DNA of 42,546 nt from Xenococcaceae cyanobacterium MO_167.B27 (GTDB taxonomy: Bacteria > Cyanobacteriota > Cyanobacteriia > Cyanobacteriales > Xenococcaceae): positions 1 to 42,546 of the forward strand of contig JASJCP010000053.1 in NCBI GenBank assembly GCA_030065935.1, read 5' to 3'. Shown here piece by piece: positions 1 through 8,287 of this stretch (positions are counted from its first letter, which is position 1; every line of letters starts with the position of its first letter). The notes under the pieces are model-generated. The model saw only the letters and a list, made by a program, of their open reading frames with translations, made no database searches and was not told the origin of the DNA. Made by a program: the position numbers and the translations under genes.

Positions 1-182
1 GGTAATCTTGTCAGTAGGGATATTGATGAGACGGCTTAATTGCCATTCTATTGCCAGTAGCCAATCAAATAGTATTAATGGGAAGTCACCGATGTCCCGA
101 CCCTGTATATATAAGATTGTATAGGTTTTTAGTAGGTGTCATATCGATCGCTTCCATTATTTTAGAACTAATCAAGCGGACT

Positions 183-2048
183 TCATATTACACCAGAACC
201 AGCAACCTGGATGTTACCAAAATCTCGATCGCTAACAGTTTCATCTTCAGCTACATCTATGGTGTAGAAATCAGGATTAGGGAATGTTGGTTCAAAGTCT
301 TCTGGTACGACTTCTCTAACAATGTAAGTATCTGGGGCAATATTAGTAAATATATACTGTCCTGTTTCATCAATATCTGGAGTATTCGGGTCATCTTCTG
401 CTGTTATTTCTACAGGTTCGCCAGCATCCAACACACCATTGTTATTAATATCTAGATAAATACTAACTCCAGCTAATCCAGGCTCTAGAGTACCTCCACT
501 GTTACCATCGAGATCATCAAAGACACTTAATAATTCGTCTGTGGAATTGAAAATAATAGCATCAGGGTCGATAACTCTTAAATTATTTATATTTGTACCT
601 TCGCCAACTCCAAAAGCCGAAATATTTACGTCAAGATCGTTTAAACGTTCTAATTCATCAGCAATTCTAGAAGTTGGAGCTTGTCCATCAGAAACAAATA
701 TGAGATTTCCTTCCCCAGATTCCGTTCCCAAAGTACTAAATGTATTTTCGGCAGCTTGTAGAGCAGTTTCAAAATTAGTGTTTCCACCAAAGGTAATTGA
801 ACTCAATACCTCTTCTACATCTGAAATGCTATTACCATTGCTATCAGCATTGGGAGTTGTAGCTATTTGTATTCCATCTGTAGCCAAATCTAGATCGAGT
901 TGTATTCCCCTGCTATCAAAAGCGACAATTCCAATATCTACGTTGTCTCCTAAGCCTTGATTAATTAGCTGCTGATTTAAAGCTATAAAACCAGCTATTT
1001 CGGCATCTAATATTCTGTCTTCAAATCCATCTCCATTGACATCTCCGACAGATGTTCCTTGGAAAAAATTTGAAGTACTCCCCGATCTATCAATTACAAA
1101 AACAACATCAGGATTAGCCCCTTGAACTAAATCTGTATCGCGAACTCCATTACCATTGAGATCGTTCCATTTTAGACCTTCGATAACACCGTTACCAGTA
1201 AAAATATCGGAAGTTGCTACGGTAAAGGTCTGACTATCTGTCCCCCCACGACCATCACTTACTTCCACTGTAAAATCATAGGCAGGCAAGAAATCACTAG
1301 GTAATTCAAAACTCAATAGTCCCCCGTCGCCAATCTCCGTACCATCGGGAGCATTGAGAATATTGTAGGTTAATTCATCACCATCGGGGTCATCCGCTTC
1401 TAGCTGATAGGTGTAAACTTGGGTTTGAGTCGTATCGATACTTGTACTTGGGGTACTAGTAATAATTGGTGCGCCATTAATACCTTCTCTGGTAATCTCT
1501 TGAGTTACTCTGCCTTGATTTCCAGCAGCATCTACAGCAACGGCGGTAAAGGGTGCTGCTCCTGCTACTGATAGGGGTACATCTGTAAAGGTAAAGTTCC
1601 CCTCACTATCAGCGGTTACTTCTTGCTCTGTTTCTACTAAAGCTACCGTTGACCCTGGTTCGGTTTGTCCTGTAAGATTTATAACCCGCTCTGTAGTTAC
1701 ATTATCCCCCAATTCTCCCGTATCGCTTTCTGGAGCTAGATTTAAAGTAATTGGTGGTTCGGTGCGGTCTAAAGTAAAGGGTACAGAGGTTAATGCTATT
1801 TGACCACTGCTATTACTCGCTCTTATTTCAACCGTATATTCTCCGTCGGGAAAAGAGCCATCTATTAATCGATCGTATTCTTCTAGAGAGATATCAAAAC
1901 TACCATCTTCGTTTAAAGCATCGGTTAGATCGATAAATTCATTATTATCTAACCTAGCTTCTAAAGTAGTAGCATTAGTAGTCTGTCCTTCAATACGCGG
2001 ATCGAGAGTTAATCGATCAATATTGCTAATTCCCGTATCGTTTGCCAA
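183..2048 (-). CDS. VWA / Ig-like / SdrD-B-like surface protein, probably 5'-truncated
   Basis: Large acidic, Asn/Asp/Thr-rich protein of about 621 residues. Residues about 1-190 look like bacterial Ig-like repeats (ANDTG, DPRIEGQT); about 195-285 resemble a cadherin-type domain (DDPDGDELTY). A von Willebrand A domain covers about 315-500 with the MIDAS motif DRSGS, and a SdrD-B/Cna-B-like domain with DINNNGVLDAGE covers about 517-610. Such architectures are secreted or surface adhesion proteins in this phylum, so an extracellular role is inferred. The only possible start is TTG at 2048. The frame stays open upstream to a TGA at 2157-2159 without any ATG or GTG, no signal peptide is visible, and the N-terminus begins in the middle of a repeat. 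The C-terminus ends directly after the SdrD-B-like domain. I therefore read it as the remnant of a larger gene; export through a C-terminal signal remains possible. No operon partner is evident. Confidence 0.65.
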   Translation of the reverse strand: MANDTGISNIDRLTLDPRIEGQTTNATTLEARLDNNEFIDLTDALNEDGSFDISLEEYDRLIDGSFPDGEYTVEIRASNSSGQIALTSVPFTLDRTEPPITLNLAPESDTGELGDNVTTERVINLTGQTEPGSTVALVETEQEVTADSEGNFTFTDVPLSVAGAAPFTAVAVDAAGNQGRVTQEITREGINGAPIITSTPSTSIDTTQTQVYTYQLEADDPDGDELTYNILNAPDGTEIGDGGLLSFELPSDFLPAYDFTVEVSDGRGGTDSQTFTVATSDIFTGNGVIEGLKWNDLNGNGVRDTDLVQGANPDVVFVIDRSGSTSNFFQGTSVGDVNGDGFEDRILDAEIAGFIALNQQLINQGLGDNVDIGIVAFDSRGIQLDLDLATDGIQIATTPNADSNGNSISDVEEVLSSITFGGNTNFETALQAAENTFSTLGTESGEGNLIFVSDGQAPTSRIADELERLNDLDVNISAFGVGEGTNINNLRVIDPDAIIFNSTDELLSVFDDLDGNSGGTLEPGLAGVSIYLDINNNGVLDAGEPVEITAEDDPNTPDIDETGQYIFTNIAPDTYIVREVVPEDFEPTFPNPDFYTIDVAEDETVSDRDFGNIQVAGSGVI

Positions 2049-2346
2049 TTCCGCAGCAATAGTTGGTGTGATAATCGCAGGCTGAGGTAAGAAATTATCT
2101 GGATTATCTAGATCGACTTCTCGAAAATAACTAGAGACATAGTTGGTAATTAGCGGTCACAGAGTCTAGGTAGGAGGTCAGGATTTACAAGAGTTTAACT
2201 CGTTTGAGGTATGGCGTTTGAAAATTTTTATCTCTCCAGATACTTTTGAGAAACGGTATTACTTTCAGAAACTTTAGAATATGACTCTGATCGAGGTAAT
2301 AGCTGTTCAAACTACAAGGTGCATTCAGGTGAGTTACCCCTACTTT

Positions 2347-3729
2347 TTACCAAGCAATCTCTTGGTAATTTTTAAACAATTTACCAAAAGGGTATTGTTT
2401 TTCAGCCATTCCCAGATAAATTGGATCGCAAATCCGTGCTGCACTATCAACCAAATCCAAGGGGAGTTTGATTCCTCTTTTTTTCATGTCTTGAACTTGA
2501 GGATCGGGATGTTGAAAACTAATCCAACCAGGATCCACAGCATTCATAAAAATATTATGTTGAGCATACTCGCCAGCGCAAGTGCGAGTCATTTGATTTA
2601 ATGCTGCTTTTGCCATGTTAGTGTGAGGATGTCGCCAAGATTTATTACTGTTACTAAAACGTCCTTCTGCGGAAGAAACATTAATAATATATTTGCTTAA
2701 CTCTGGCTGATGTTTTAGCACAGATTTGAGTCTGCTATTGATTAAAAAAGGTGCGATCGCATTAATTATATGAACTTCTAAAAGTTCTACAAGATGGACA
2801 TCTTCATCTTTCATTACCCAACTATTAAAAGAACGCAAATCTAATTGTTCTCCATCCTGATTATATTTTCCATAAGGAAATAAAGCGGTATTACTTTGAA
2901 AGTCCTCAGAAATTAAAGGAACTTGGGATAATAAAGCAGTAAAATTAGCTTTTTCATTCAATACAGATAAAGGTTCTTGCTTTTTTTGTGTTGCTGTCAC
3001 AGGTTTTAGATGCTGCCATTCTACTTCATTTTTCCCAAGATAAAATTCATGATGACGCGCAACTAAACCTTGTATTTGTATTGGTAACTCCTGCCAAGAT
3101 AAAGCTTCAAAATCCAGTAGATGAAGATAATATTGGGGCGTACGACGTATTGTTTGAGCAGCATTATTGATAATAATATCAAGCCGTGAATAACAATTAA
3201 GAATATGTTGAGTAAAATATTCTATACTTTCTAAATGTCTTAAATCTAAACCATAGATATGAAGACGATCTTGCCATTGTTTAAAATCTGTTTCTGTCGT
3301 ATATCTTTTAGCAGCATCATGAGGAAATCTAGTAGTAGCAATCACCCTCGCCCCAGAGCGCAGTAATTTTAAAGCTACTCCATAACCGATTCTAATTCTT
3401 GCACCAGTAACTAAAGCAGTTTTTCCTCGTAAATCAACAGTTTGATATCTTTTAGCATAGTTTAAATTCCCACAATCAAGACAAATACCTGGATAAAAAT
3501 CATGGTCTTGTCTAAAGTTTTGCTGACAAATAAAACAACTGTGTTTTGACTCTGTTGCTGCTACTTGTTTCTGTTTTTGCTGCGATTTTCTTTGTTGTTT
3601 TCTGCCTTGTTTATAAATCTTGGCAATTAAACTTTTTAACTGTTCATCATTATCGATGAAGCTAGGATTTTTAGCAATTTGTTGTAAAACTTTTAAGACA
3701 GTATCTCTTTCTTGAAAGGATTTGACCAT
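2347..3729 (-). CDS. SDR-family protein with N-terminal zinc knuckle; catalytic Tyr not conserved
   Basis: A 460-residue short-chain dehydrogenase/reductase homologue with an unusual front end. Residues 1-60 are Lys/Gln-rich and helical. Four cysteines at about 65, 68, 83 and 86 (CFIC and CLDC) form a likely zinc-binding knuckle. The Rossmann fold starts near residue 104 with TGARIRIGYG, the expected TGxxxxxGxG pattern, followed by NNAAQT. A long insertion (about 200-330) separates this from the catalytic region. There VSSAEGR supplies the usual serine, but the canonical YxxxK reads TNMAK, keeping lysine near 372 and losing tyrosine. The ATG at 3729 gives the full zinc segment; no clear Shine-Dalgarno is visible. 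Substrate is unknown. It may be a non-classical enzyme or a nucleotide-binding regulator. It is followed by the unrelated VWA gene on the same strand after about 300 bases, so an operon is unlikely. Confidence 0.75.
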   Translation of the reverse strand: MVKSFQERDTVLKVLQQIAKNPSFIDNDEQLKSLIAKIYKQGRKQQRKSQQKQKQVAATESKHSCFICQQNFRQDHDFYPGICLDCGNLNYAKRYQTVDLRGKTALVTGARIRIGYGVALKLLRSGARVIATTRFPHDAAKRYTTETDFKQWQDRLHIYGLDLRHLESIEYFTQHILNCYSRLDIIINNAAQTIRRTPQYYLHLLDFEALSWQELPIQIQGLVARHHEFYLGKNEVEWQHLKPVTATQKKQEPLSVLNEKANFTALLSQVPLISEDFQSNTALFPYGKYNQDGEQLDLRSFNSWVMKDEDVHLVELLEVHIINAIAPFLINSRLKSVLKHQPELSKYIINVSSAEGRFSNSNKSWRHPHTNMAKAALNQMTRTCAGEYAQHNIFMNAVDPGWISFQHPDPQVQDMKKRGIKLPLDLVDSAARICDPIYLGMAEKQYPFGKLFKNYQEIAW

Positions 3730-4328
3730 GCTTTTTTGCTGGCGAGTTATGATTTTTATCGTAACTTACGTTAAATGTTAAATTGAGTCGAGGCTTATGT
3801 GAACCTGACATTGGTGAGACGGGTGGAACTTGCATCCACAACCTTCTCCTTGAAAGGGAGATGTTCTTCTTTTTTGAACTACCGCCTCTTGAATTTATAT
3901 CTGTATATTATCTGTATTATTTACTGCGGGTGAATGCTTGTAGAGTAAATGTTGTATTTCGTAATTATTATTAATTATTTTTGACGGTGAGAGGTTTCCT
4001 CGACAAGTGCAATCACCTTGTTGAATTTTCAATAGTTCACTTGCTATATTGTGAGGCTGGCGAACTTGATTTGCACTAGTAGATTCAAGATAATTACAAT
4101 CCCTGTCGGGGCATTTGGTTTGTCTATAGCTATACAAATTTAGGTTATGACATAGTCTGTGTAGGGCTAAAAACTACTGTCTTAAATATGATGTCCTAAT
4201 CCAAAAGCGTAGTGCTATAGCAGTGGTAGAATCTGCCAACGAAATCAAGTTTTGTCAAGGAGCAAGGGATGAATTATCAGGAAAAATCTTCCTTATTGCT
4301 CATCCCTTATAATTTATTTTTGAGAGTT
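3730..4328. other. Intergenic region, no supported gene
   Basis: About 600 bases between ilvD and the SDR gene. Short open frames of 60-80 codons occur on both strands but show no recognizable domain, biased codon use or ribosome binding site. The part near 3830-3870 contains a small imperfect stem (CTTCTCC with GGGAGATG). The right part holds the inverted repeat at 4264-4308 listed separately. Confidence 0.5.
4264..4308 (-). terminator. ilvD: Inverted repeat downstream of ilvD
   Basis: The arms AAGGGATGA (4264-4272) and TCATCCCTT (4300-4308) are perfect complements of nine bases, and an inner GGAA/TTCC pair shortens the loop. It lies about 20 bases past the ilvD stop on the minus strand. 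There is no U-run on the minus side, while the plus side is followed by an AT-rich tract, so it may end transcription or stabilise the ilvD message 3' end. Confidence 0.45.
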
Positions 4329-6014
4329 TTATCCCAGATTTATATCTGTAACCGCACCTAAGCTACTAGAAGAAACTAGCTTGGCGTATTTGGCTAAGAC
4401 TCCTCTAGTGTAACGGGGTTCACGGGGTTGCCATTGGGCCTTACGCTTGGCTAATTCTGCTTCAGGGACATTAAGCTGTAAAAGTTTGGCGTGGGCATCA
4501 ATAGTAATACTATCCCCTTCTTCTACTAGGGCAATTGTGCCTCCTACCGCAGCTTCAGGGGCGACGTGACCTACTACCATACCGTAAGTACCACCAGAAA
4601 ACCGTCCGTCAGTAATTAATCCTACAGAGTCTCCTAAACCTGCACCAATAATAGCAGAAGTAGGTGCAAGCATTTCTCGCATCCCTGGCCCTCCTTTGGG
4701 TCCTTCATAACGGACAACAATGATATCTCCTGAGTTGATTTTGCCAGCTAGAATAGCATCTAAACATTCTTCTTCTGACTCAAATACCCTAGCACTACCA
4801 GTAATTTGAGGGTTTTTCACACCGCTGATTTTGGCTACTGCACCTTCTGTAGCAAGATTTCCTTTCAGTATGGCAAGATGTCCTTCTTGATATACAGGAT
4901 TATCCCAAGTCCTCACTACATCTTGATCTGGTGGGGGAGTATCTGGAACATCTTGTAAAACTTCTGCAATGGTTTCTCCGCTAATAGTTAGAGCATCACC
5001 ATGTAGTAAGCCTTGTTTGAGTAACATTTTCATCACTAGGGGAATACCACCAGCTTGATGCAAATTAGTGGTAACGTAACGCCCAGAGGGTTTGAGGTCA
5101 CAAATTACGGGGACTCTTTGACGGATGGTTTCAAAATCATCAATAGTTAGTTCTACTCCCATAGTATTTGCGATCGCCAGTAAGTGCAATACTGCATTGG
5201 TTGAACCACCTACCGCCATAATTACTGAAATGGCATTCTCAAAAGCTTTACGGGTCAGTATTTGACTGGGCAAAATTTGTTTGTGGATTGCTTCTACTAA
5301 AACAAAAGCTGATTTCTCGGTACTTTCTGCTTTCTCTGCATCTTCTGCTGCCATAGTAGAGGAGTAAGGCAAACTTAAACCCATAGCTTCAATAGCAGAG
5401 GACATAGTATTAGCGGTAAACATTCCACCACAAGAGCCAGCCCCAGGACAAGCATTCTTTTCAATAGCAGTTAATTGTGATTCGTCAATTTTTCCTGCAC
5501 TAAATTGTCCTACTGCTTCAAAAGCACTAACAACGGTTAAATCTTCTCCGTTATAGTGTCCTGGTTTAATTGTGCCACCATAGACAAAGATAGCAGGAAT
5601 ATTCATTCTCGCGATCGCAATTATTGCCCCAGGCATATTTTTATCACAACCACCAATAGCTAGGACTGCATCCATACTTTGCCCATTACAAGCTGTTTCA
5701 ATGGAGTCAGCAATTACATCCCGAGAAACCAAGGAATATTTCATCCCTTCTGTTCCCATAGAAATCCCATCACTAATAGTAATTGTGCCGAACATTTGGG
5801 GCATAGCACCTGCTTTCTTTAAAGCAGCCTCTCCTCTAAGAGCTAGGGTATTGATGCCCATATTGCAGGGAGTGATAGTGCTGTAACCGTTAGCTAATCC
5901 CACAATAGGTTTACTAAAGTCATCATCCCCAAATCCTACTGCTCGTAACATCGCCCGATTCGGCGATCGCTGATGTCCTTGAGTAACTACCTTACTTCTA
6001 TAATTATCTGACAT
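4329..6014 (-). CDS. ilvD: Dihydroxy-acid dehydratase
   Basis: Catalyses dehydration of 2,3-dihydroxy-isovalerate and 2,3-dihydroxy-3-methylvalerate to the 2-oxo acids of valine and isoleucine synthesis; cytosolic and iron-sulfur dependent. The 561-residue length is normal for the IlvD/Edd family. The three cluster-ligand cysteines can be seen: C50 in TPCNMG, C123 in GGCDKNMPG and C195 in [13 protein letters not shown]. The lysine after C123-D is the residue that is carbamylated for metal binding in the family. The C-terminal half has the conserved [11 protein letters not shown] and DGRFSGG motifs. The ATG at 6014 is preceded by a GAGAGG ribosome binding site. The gene lies 40 bases downstream of the GGR-family gene on the same strand and may be cotranscribed with it, although the two have no obvious pathway link. 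Confidence 0.97.
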   Translation of the reverse strand: MSDNYRSKVVTQGHQRSPNRAMLRAVGFGDDDFSKPIVGLANGYSTITPCNMGINTLALRGEAALKKAGAMPQMFGTITISDGISMGTEGMKYSLVSRDVIADSIETACNGQSMDAVLAIGGCDKNMPGAIIAIARMNIPAIFVYGGTIKPGHYNGEDLTVVSAFEAVGQFSAGKIDESQLTAIEKNACPGAGSCGGMFTANTMSSAIEAMGLSLPYSSTMAAEDAEKAESTEKSAFVLVEAIHKQILPSQILTRKAFENAISVIMAVGGSTNAVLHLLAIANTMGVELTIDDFETIRQRVPVICDLKPSGRYVTTNLHQAGGIPLVMKMLLKQGLLHGDALTISGETIAEVLQDVPDTPPPDQDVVRTWDNPVYQEGHLAILKGNLATEGAVAKISGVKNPQITGSARVFESEEECLDAILAGKINSGDIIVVRYEGPKGGPGMREMLAPTSAIIGAGLGDSVGLITDGRFSGGTYGMVVGHVAPEAAVGGTIALVEEGDSITIDAHAKLLQLNVPEAELAKRKAQWQPREPRYTRGVLAKYAKLVSSSSLGAVTDINLG

Positions 6015-6054
6015 ATTAACCCTCTCATCATGTGATGATCTTCAATGATAAATC

Positions 6055-7194
6055 TTAACGACCAAAACCAGGGATAAATGCTTCTTTCAGCTTTTTACTA
6101 ATCTTTTCCGTTACATCAGAATAACGGAGTTCGCCACAGAGAATTTTACCCATAGTTTGTCCTGCTGCGGGGTTTTTTACTCCCAATTTGTAAGCAATCT
6201 TAGGAAATTTAAAGAACAAACCTGCAACAGTGTTGGCTTTTGCTAGGTCTGAACCCAATTCTTGCTCGACTATATTTGTATAACCTTCTAAGGCGGAATC
6301 TTTACCGTCTAAAGCCTGGATAATAGCTTCTGCTGCTTTCATTCCCGTGAATATAGCAGGACGAATCCCCTCACCAATAAGAGGATCGACAACTCCTGCA
6401 GCTTCTCCAACAATTAAAGCTTGATTACTGTGTAGAGGATGATTTTCTTGCCAAAGATTCAGTAAATATTCTGTATATTGACTCTGAGTCAAATCTAGCT
6501 CAAACTTTTGAGCAAAATTAGTGAGTTGGGTTTTAAGTTCTTTAGGATTGCCTTTTTTATTGCGAACATAAGCACAACTAAAAGAATAGCCATCATCTTT
6601 AGGAAAACACCACATAAAACCATTCTTAAGAGAGCCAAAATCAAAATAAGCTAAATTCTGACGACGTTCTGGTACTTCTGCTGATACCTCTAGGCTAGCT
6701 GCTATTACTTTTTGTTTTTGTGGCATTCCTAACCAGTTAGTCATTGACCCATTGACTCCATCTGCTGCGATTAAATAAGAGCAGATAAATTCACCGTTAG
6801 TAGTTTTGACTTGCCATTGTGTATCTTGCCAGCTAATTCCTGTAACTTCGGTATTATCTTTTAATTCTGCCCCTTTATTAATAGCCTGTTGCAGTAAAAA
6901 GTTATCAAACTCATCTCGTTTTACCATCCACATCGGGGTAACATTTTTAAGCTTGATTTGTACAGGATCGTCAAATTTCCAAGTATATTTCACTCGGGAT
7001 ATCGTATTTTTAATCACTGGTGTAAAATCGAAATCAAACCAATTGGCGATCGCAGGTGAAACTCCACCACCACAAGGCTTATAACGGGGAAAACCAGCTT
7101 TTTCGATGACTAAAACAGAACGTCCTTGTTTGGCTAGGTTATAAGCAGCAGTTGCTCCTGCTGGACCCCCACCGACGACAATACAATCAAACAT
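6055..7194 (-). CDS. Geranylgeranyl reductase family FAD-dependent oxidoreductase
   Basis: A 379-residue flavoprotein of the geranylgeranyl-reductase superfamily. The FAD-binding dinucleotide motif GGGPAGATAA lies at residues 8-17, followed by the family signature RYKPCGGGVS near residue 37-46. GEAAGVVDPLIGEGIRPA near residue 270 is the second flavin-contact motif. The family reduces isoprenoid double bonds (chlorophyll and tocopherol side chains, archaeal lipids). The true chlorophyll enzyme ChlP of cyanobacteria is about 407 residues with a different N-terminus (VAVVGAGPAGSSAAE-like), so this is a paralogue and its substrate is not known. The ATG at 7194 directly begins the Rossmann strand, which leaves no room for a signal peptide. 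It is probably the first gene of a two-gene unit with ilvD. Confidence 0.88.
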   Translation of the reverse strand: MFDCIVVGGGPAGATAAYNLAKQGRSVLVIEKAGFPRYKPCGGGVSPAIANWFDFDFTPVIKNTISRVKYTWKFDDPVQIKLKNVTPMWMVKRDEFDNFLLQQAINKGAELKDNTEVTGISWQDTQWQVKTTNGEFICSYLIAADGVNGSMTNWLGMPQKQKVIAASLEVSAEVPERRQNLAYFDFGSLKNGFMWCFPKDDGYSFSCAYVRNKKGNPKELKTQLTNFAQKFELDLTQSQYTEYLLNLWQENHPLHSNQALIVGEAAGVVDPLIGEGIRPAIFTGMKAAEAIIQALDGKDSALEGYTNIVEQELGSDLAKANTVAGLFFKFPKIAYKLGVKNPAAGQTMGKILCGELRYSDVTEKISKKLKEAFIPGFGR

Positions 7195-7535
7195 ATTATT
7201 TATTCTTCTCTTGTTTAGGTATTTGTCTCTAACTCTGAGAACAGAGTTTAAGGCTAGTTAAATTAACTACGCCCTTCACTTTACTCGATCTAAGATTTAA
7301 GTTGCTTGACCTACTATCGTCGGCAGAGGCTTGTCATGTCAATATTCTCTCATAGCTAGACAGCTTGCTGTGTAAGGATTTGATTAAGAAAATCTGTCTG
7401 CTTTGCTGACAAATTATGCCCGGGCATTCTGAGTTGCTGTGTAAAGGTTTGAGCTTATTGTATAATATTCTTGTCCTAACCAGAGCGCAGAGAGATGGTT
7501 TAAAACAAAATTTGTCAAAGAATGTAAGGCAAATC

Positions 7536-7560
7536 CTAAAACTAATTAAGCGGGACTTCT
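7536..7560 (-). repeat. Dispersed short repeat, GAAGTCC(C)GCTTAATT family
   Basis: On the minus strand this reads AGAAGTCCCGCTTAATTAG followed by TTTTAGG. It matches copies at 163-187 (minus) and 28609-28638 (plus), with a shared tail of TTCTAAA/TTTTAGG type and one extra C in this copy. Function unknown; the spread suggests a small mobile or folded repeat. Confidence 0.5.
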
Positions 7561-7600
7561 CGCCAAGCAATAGACAGTTAATACCTAAAAAACTGGCTCA

Positions 7601-7683
7601 GGGGTTCTGTACAGAAAGGCGCGAAAGTGGGGTCAAAGGGGGTTTCCCCCCTAAAGCACCTTTCGTAAGAAGCTTGTACAGGT
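7601..7683. repeat. Imperfect palindromic repeat element
   Basis: The outer arms are CTGTACA (7607-7613) and TGTACAG (7675-7681), the middle arms GAAAGGCGC and GCACCTTTC, and the core is AGGGGGTTTCCCCCCT. Together they make a folded element of about 80 bases. Nested palindromes of this kind between genes are typical of miniature, non-coding repeats in cyanobacterial genomes. Confidence 0.6.
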
Positions 7684-7752
7684 AAAATATCCAAGCAACA
7701 ATGTTAGAAACCTTTTTATTTCACATATCATATCTACTCTTCACAAGTTGTC

Positions 7753-7968
7753 ATGAAGTATCATAATCAAGCATCCTTATTATCTTTTTTAGGATTAAGT
7801 CTCGCCACTAGTCCTTTCATTGTGAGTATTATATTATTACAAGTTTTGGGAGAATTGCTGAAAAATTGTGGAGAAGCAAGTGAAGAGATATTTCGAGCAG
7901 AACAACTACCCCTACTCAACATCACGGAATTGGAAAACTTGACGGTGGGGGATAGGGAAGTTGATTAA
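7753..7968 (+). CDS. Small putative membrane protein
   Basis: A 71-residue frame starting at ATG 7753. Residues 8-34 form one long hydrophobic segment (SLATSPFIVSIILLQVL), followed by a polar, acidic tail with EEIFRAEQLPLLN. This layout, one membrane span and then a conserved-looking acidic motif, resembles small cyanobacterial hypothetical proteins I have seen, but I cannot name the family. There is no clear Shine-Dalgarno. It sits alone between a palindromic repeat and the ppc promoter region, about 320 bases before ppc. The protein-like composition argues for a real gene; short length and lack of a ribosome binding site argue for caution. Confidence 0.5.
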   Translation: MKYHNQASLLSFLGLSLATSPFIVSIILLQVLGELLKNCGEASEEIFRAEQLPLLNITELENLTVGDREVD

Positions 7969-8287
7969 CCGTAGATAACCACGACAGTTGGAGAAGTCCA
8001 AGGATTAAAGTTGAGAAAGTATAACAAATATCTAATTCTTCAAATAATTATGTATGACTTGCTGTGAGAGCCAGTATTTAGATTATTGTTTTATCAAGTC
8101 GTCATCAAAAGTTTTGAAAGGTTGGAATTACTTGAGGTTGAGGTAGATCGCCCTACCAAAATATCCATAGATTCTAAACTTACAGGGTTGATTTTATCAA
8201 ATGCGGTTTTAAACGACACTCATTGTAGTAATAACCGCTAGTCAATCAAAAATCAAGCAAACACAGTTAACTAATATTGGGGTTCTT
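7969..8287. other. Intergenic region upstream of ppc
   Basis: About 320 AT-rich bases. I see no gene or strong repeat. It presumably contains the ppc promoter, but no unambiguous -35/-10 pair with good spacing stands out. Confidence 0.4.

Larger units (their letters stand above)
7195..7752. other. Repeat-rich intergenic region
   Basis: About 560 bases. It contains a direct repeat of about 20 bases with core TTGCTGTGTAA (near 7370 and 7433), a perfect 12-base palindrome ATGCCCGGGCAT (7416-7427), a copy of the dispersed GAAGTCC-GCTTAATT repeat (minus orientation, 7536-7560) and the long palindrome at 7601-7683. Short frames crossing this region follow the repeats and are not supported as genes. 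Confidence 0.5.

Noticed and set aside
541-960. 139-codon frame antisense to the VWA protein
   Set aside because: It is the mirror frame of a strong coding region, with no domain and no ribosome binding site.
3895-4137. 80-codon frame between ilvD and the SDR gene
   Set aside because: Composition is not protein-like, there is no ribosome binding site and no recognisable family; treated as chance.
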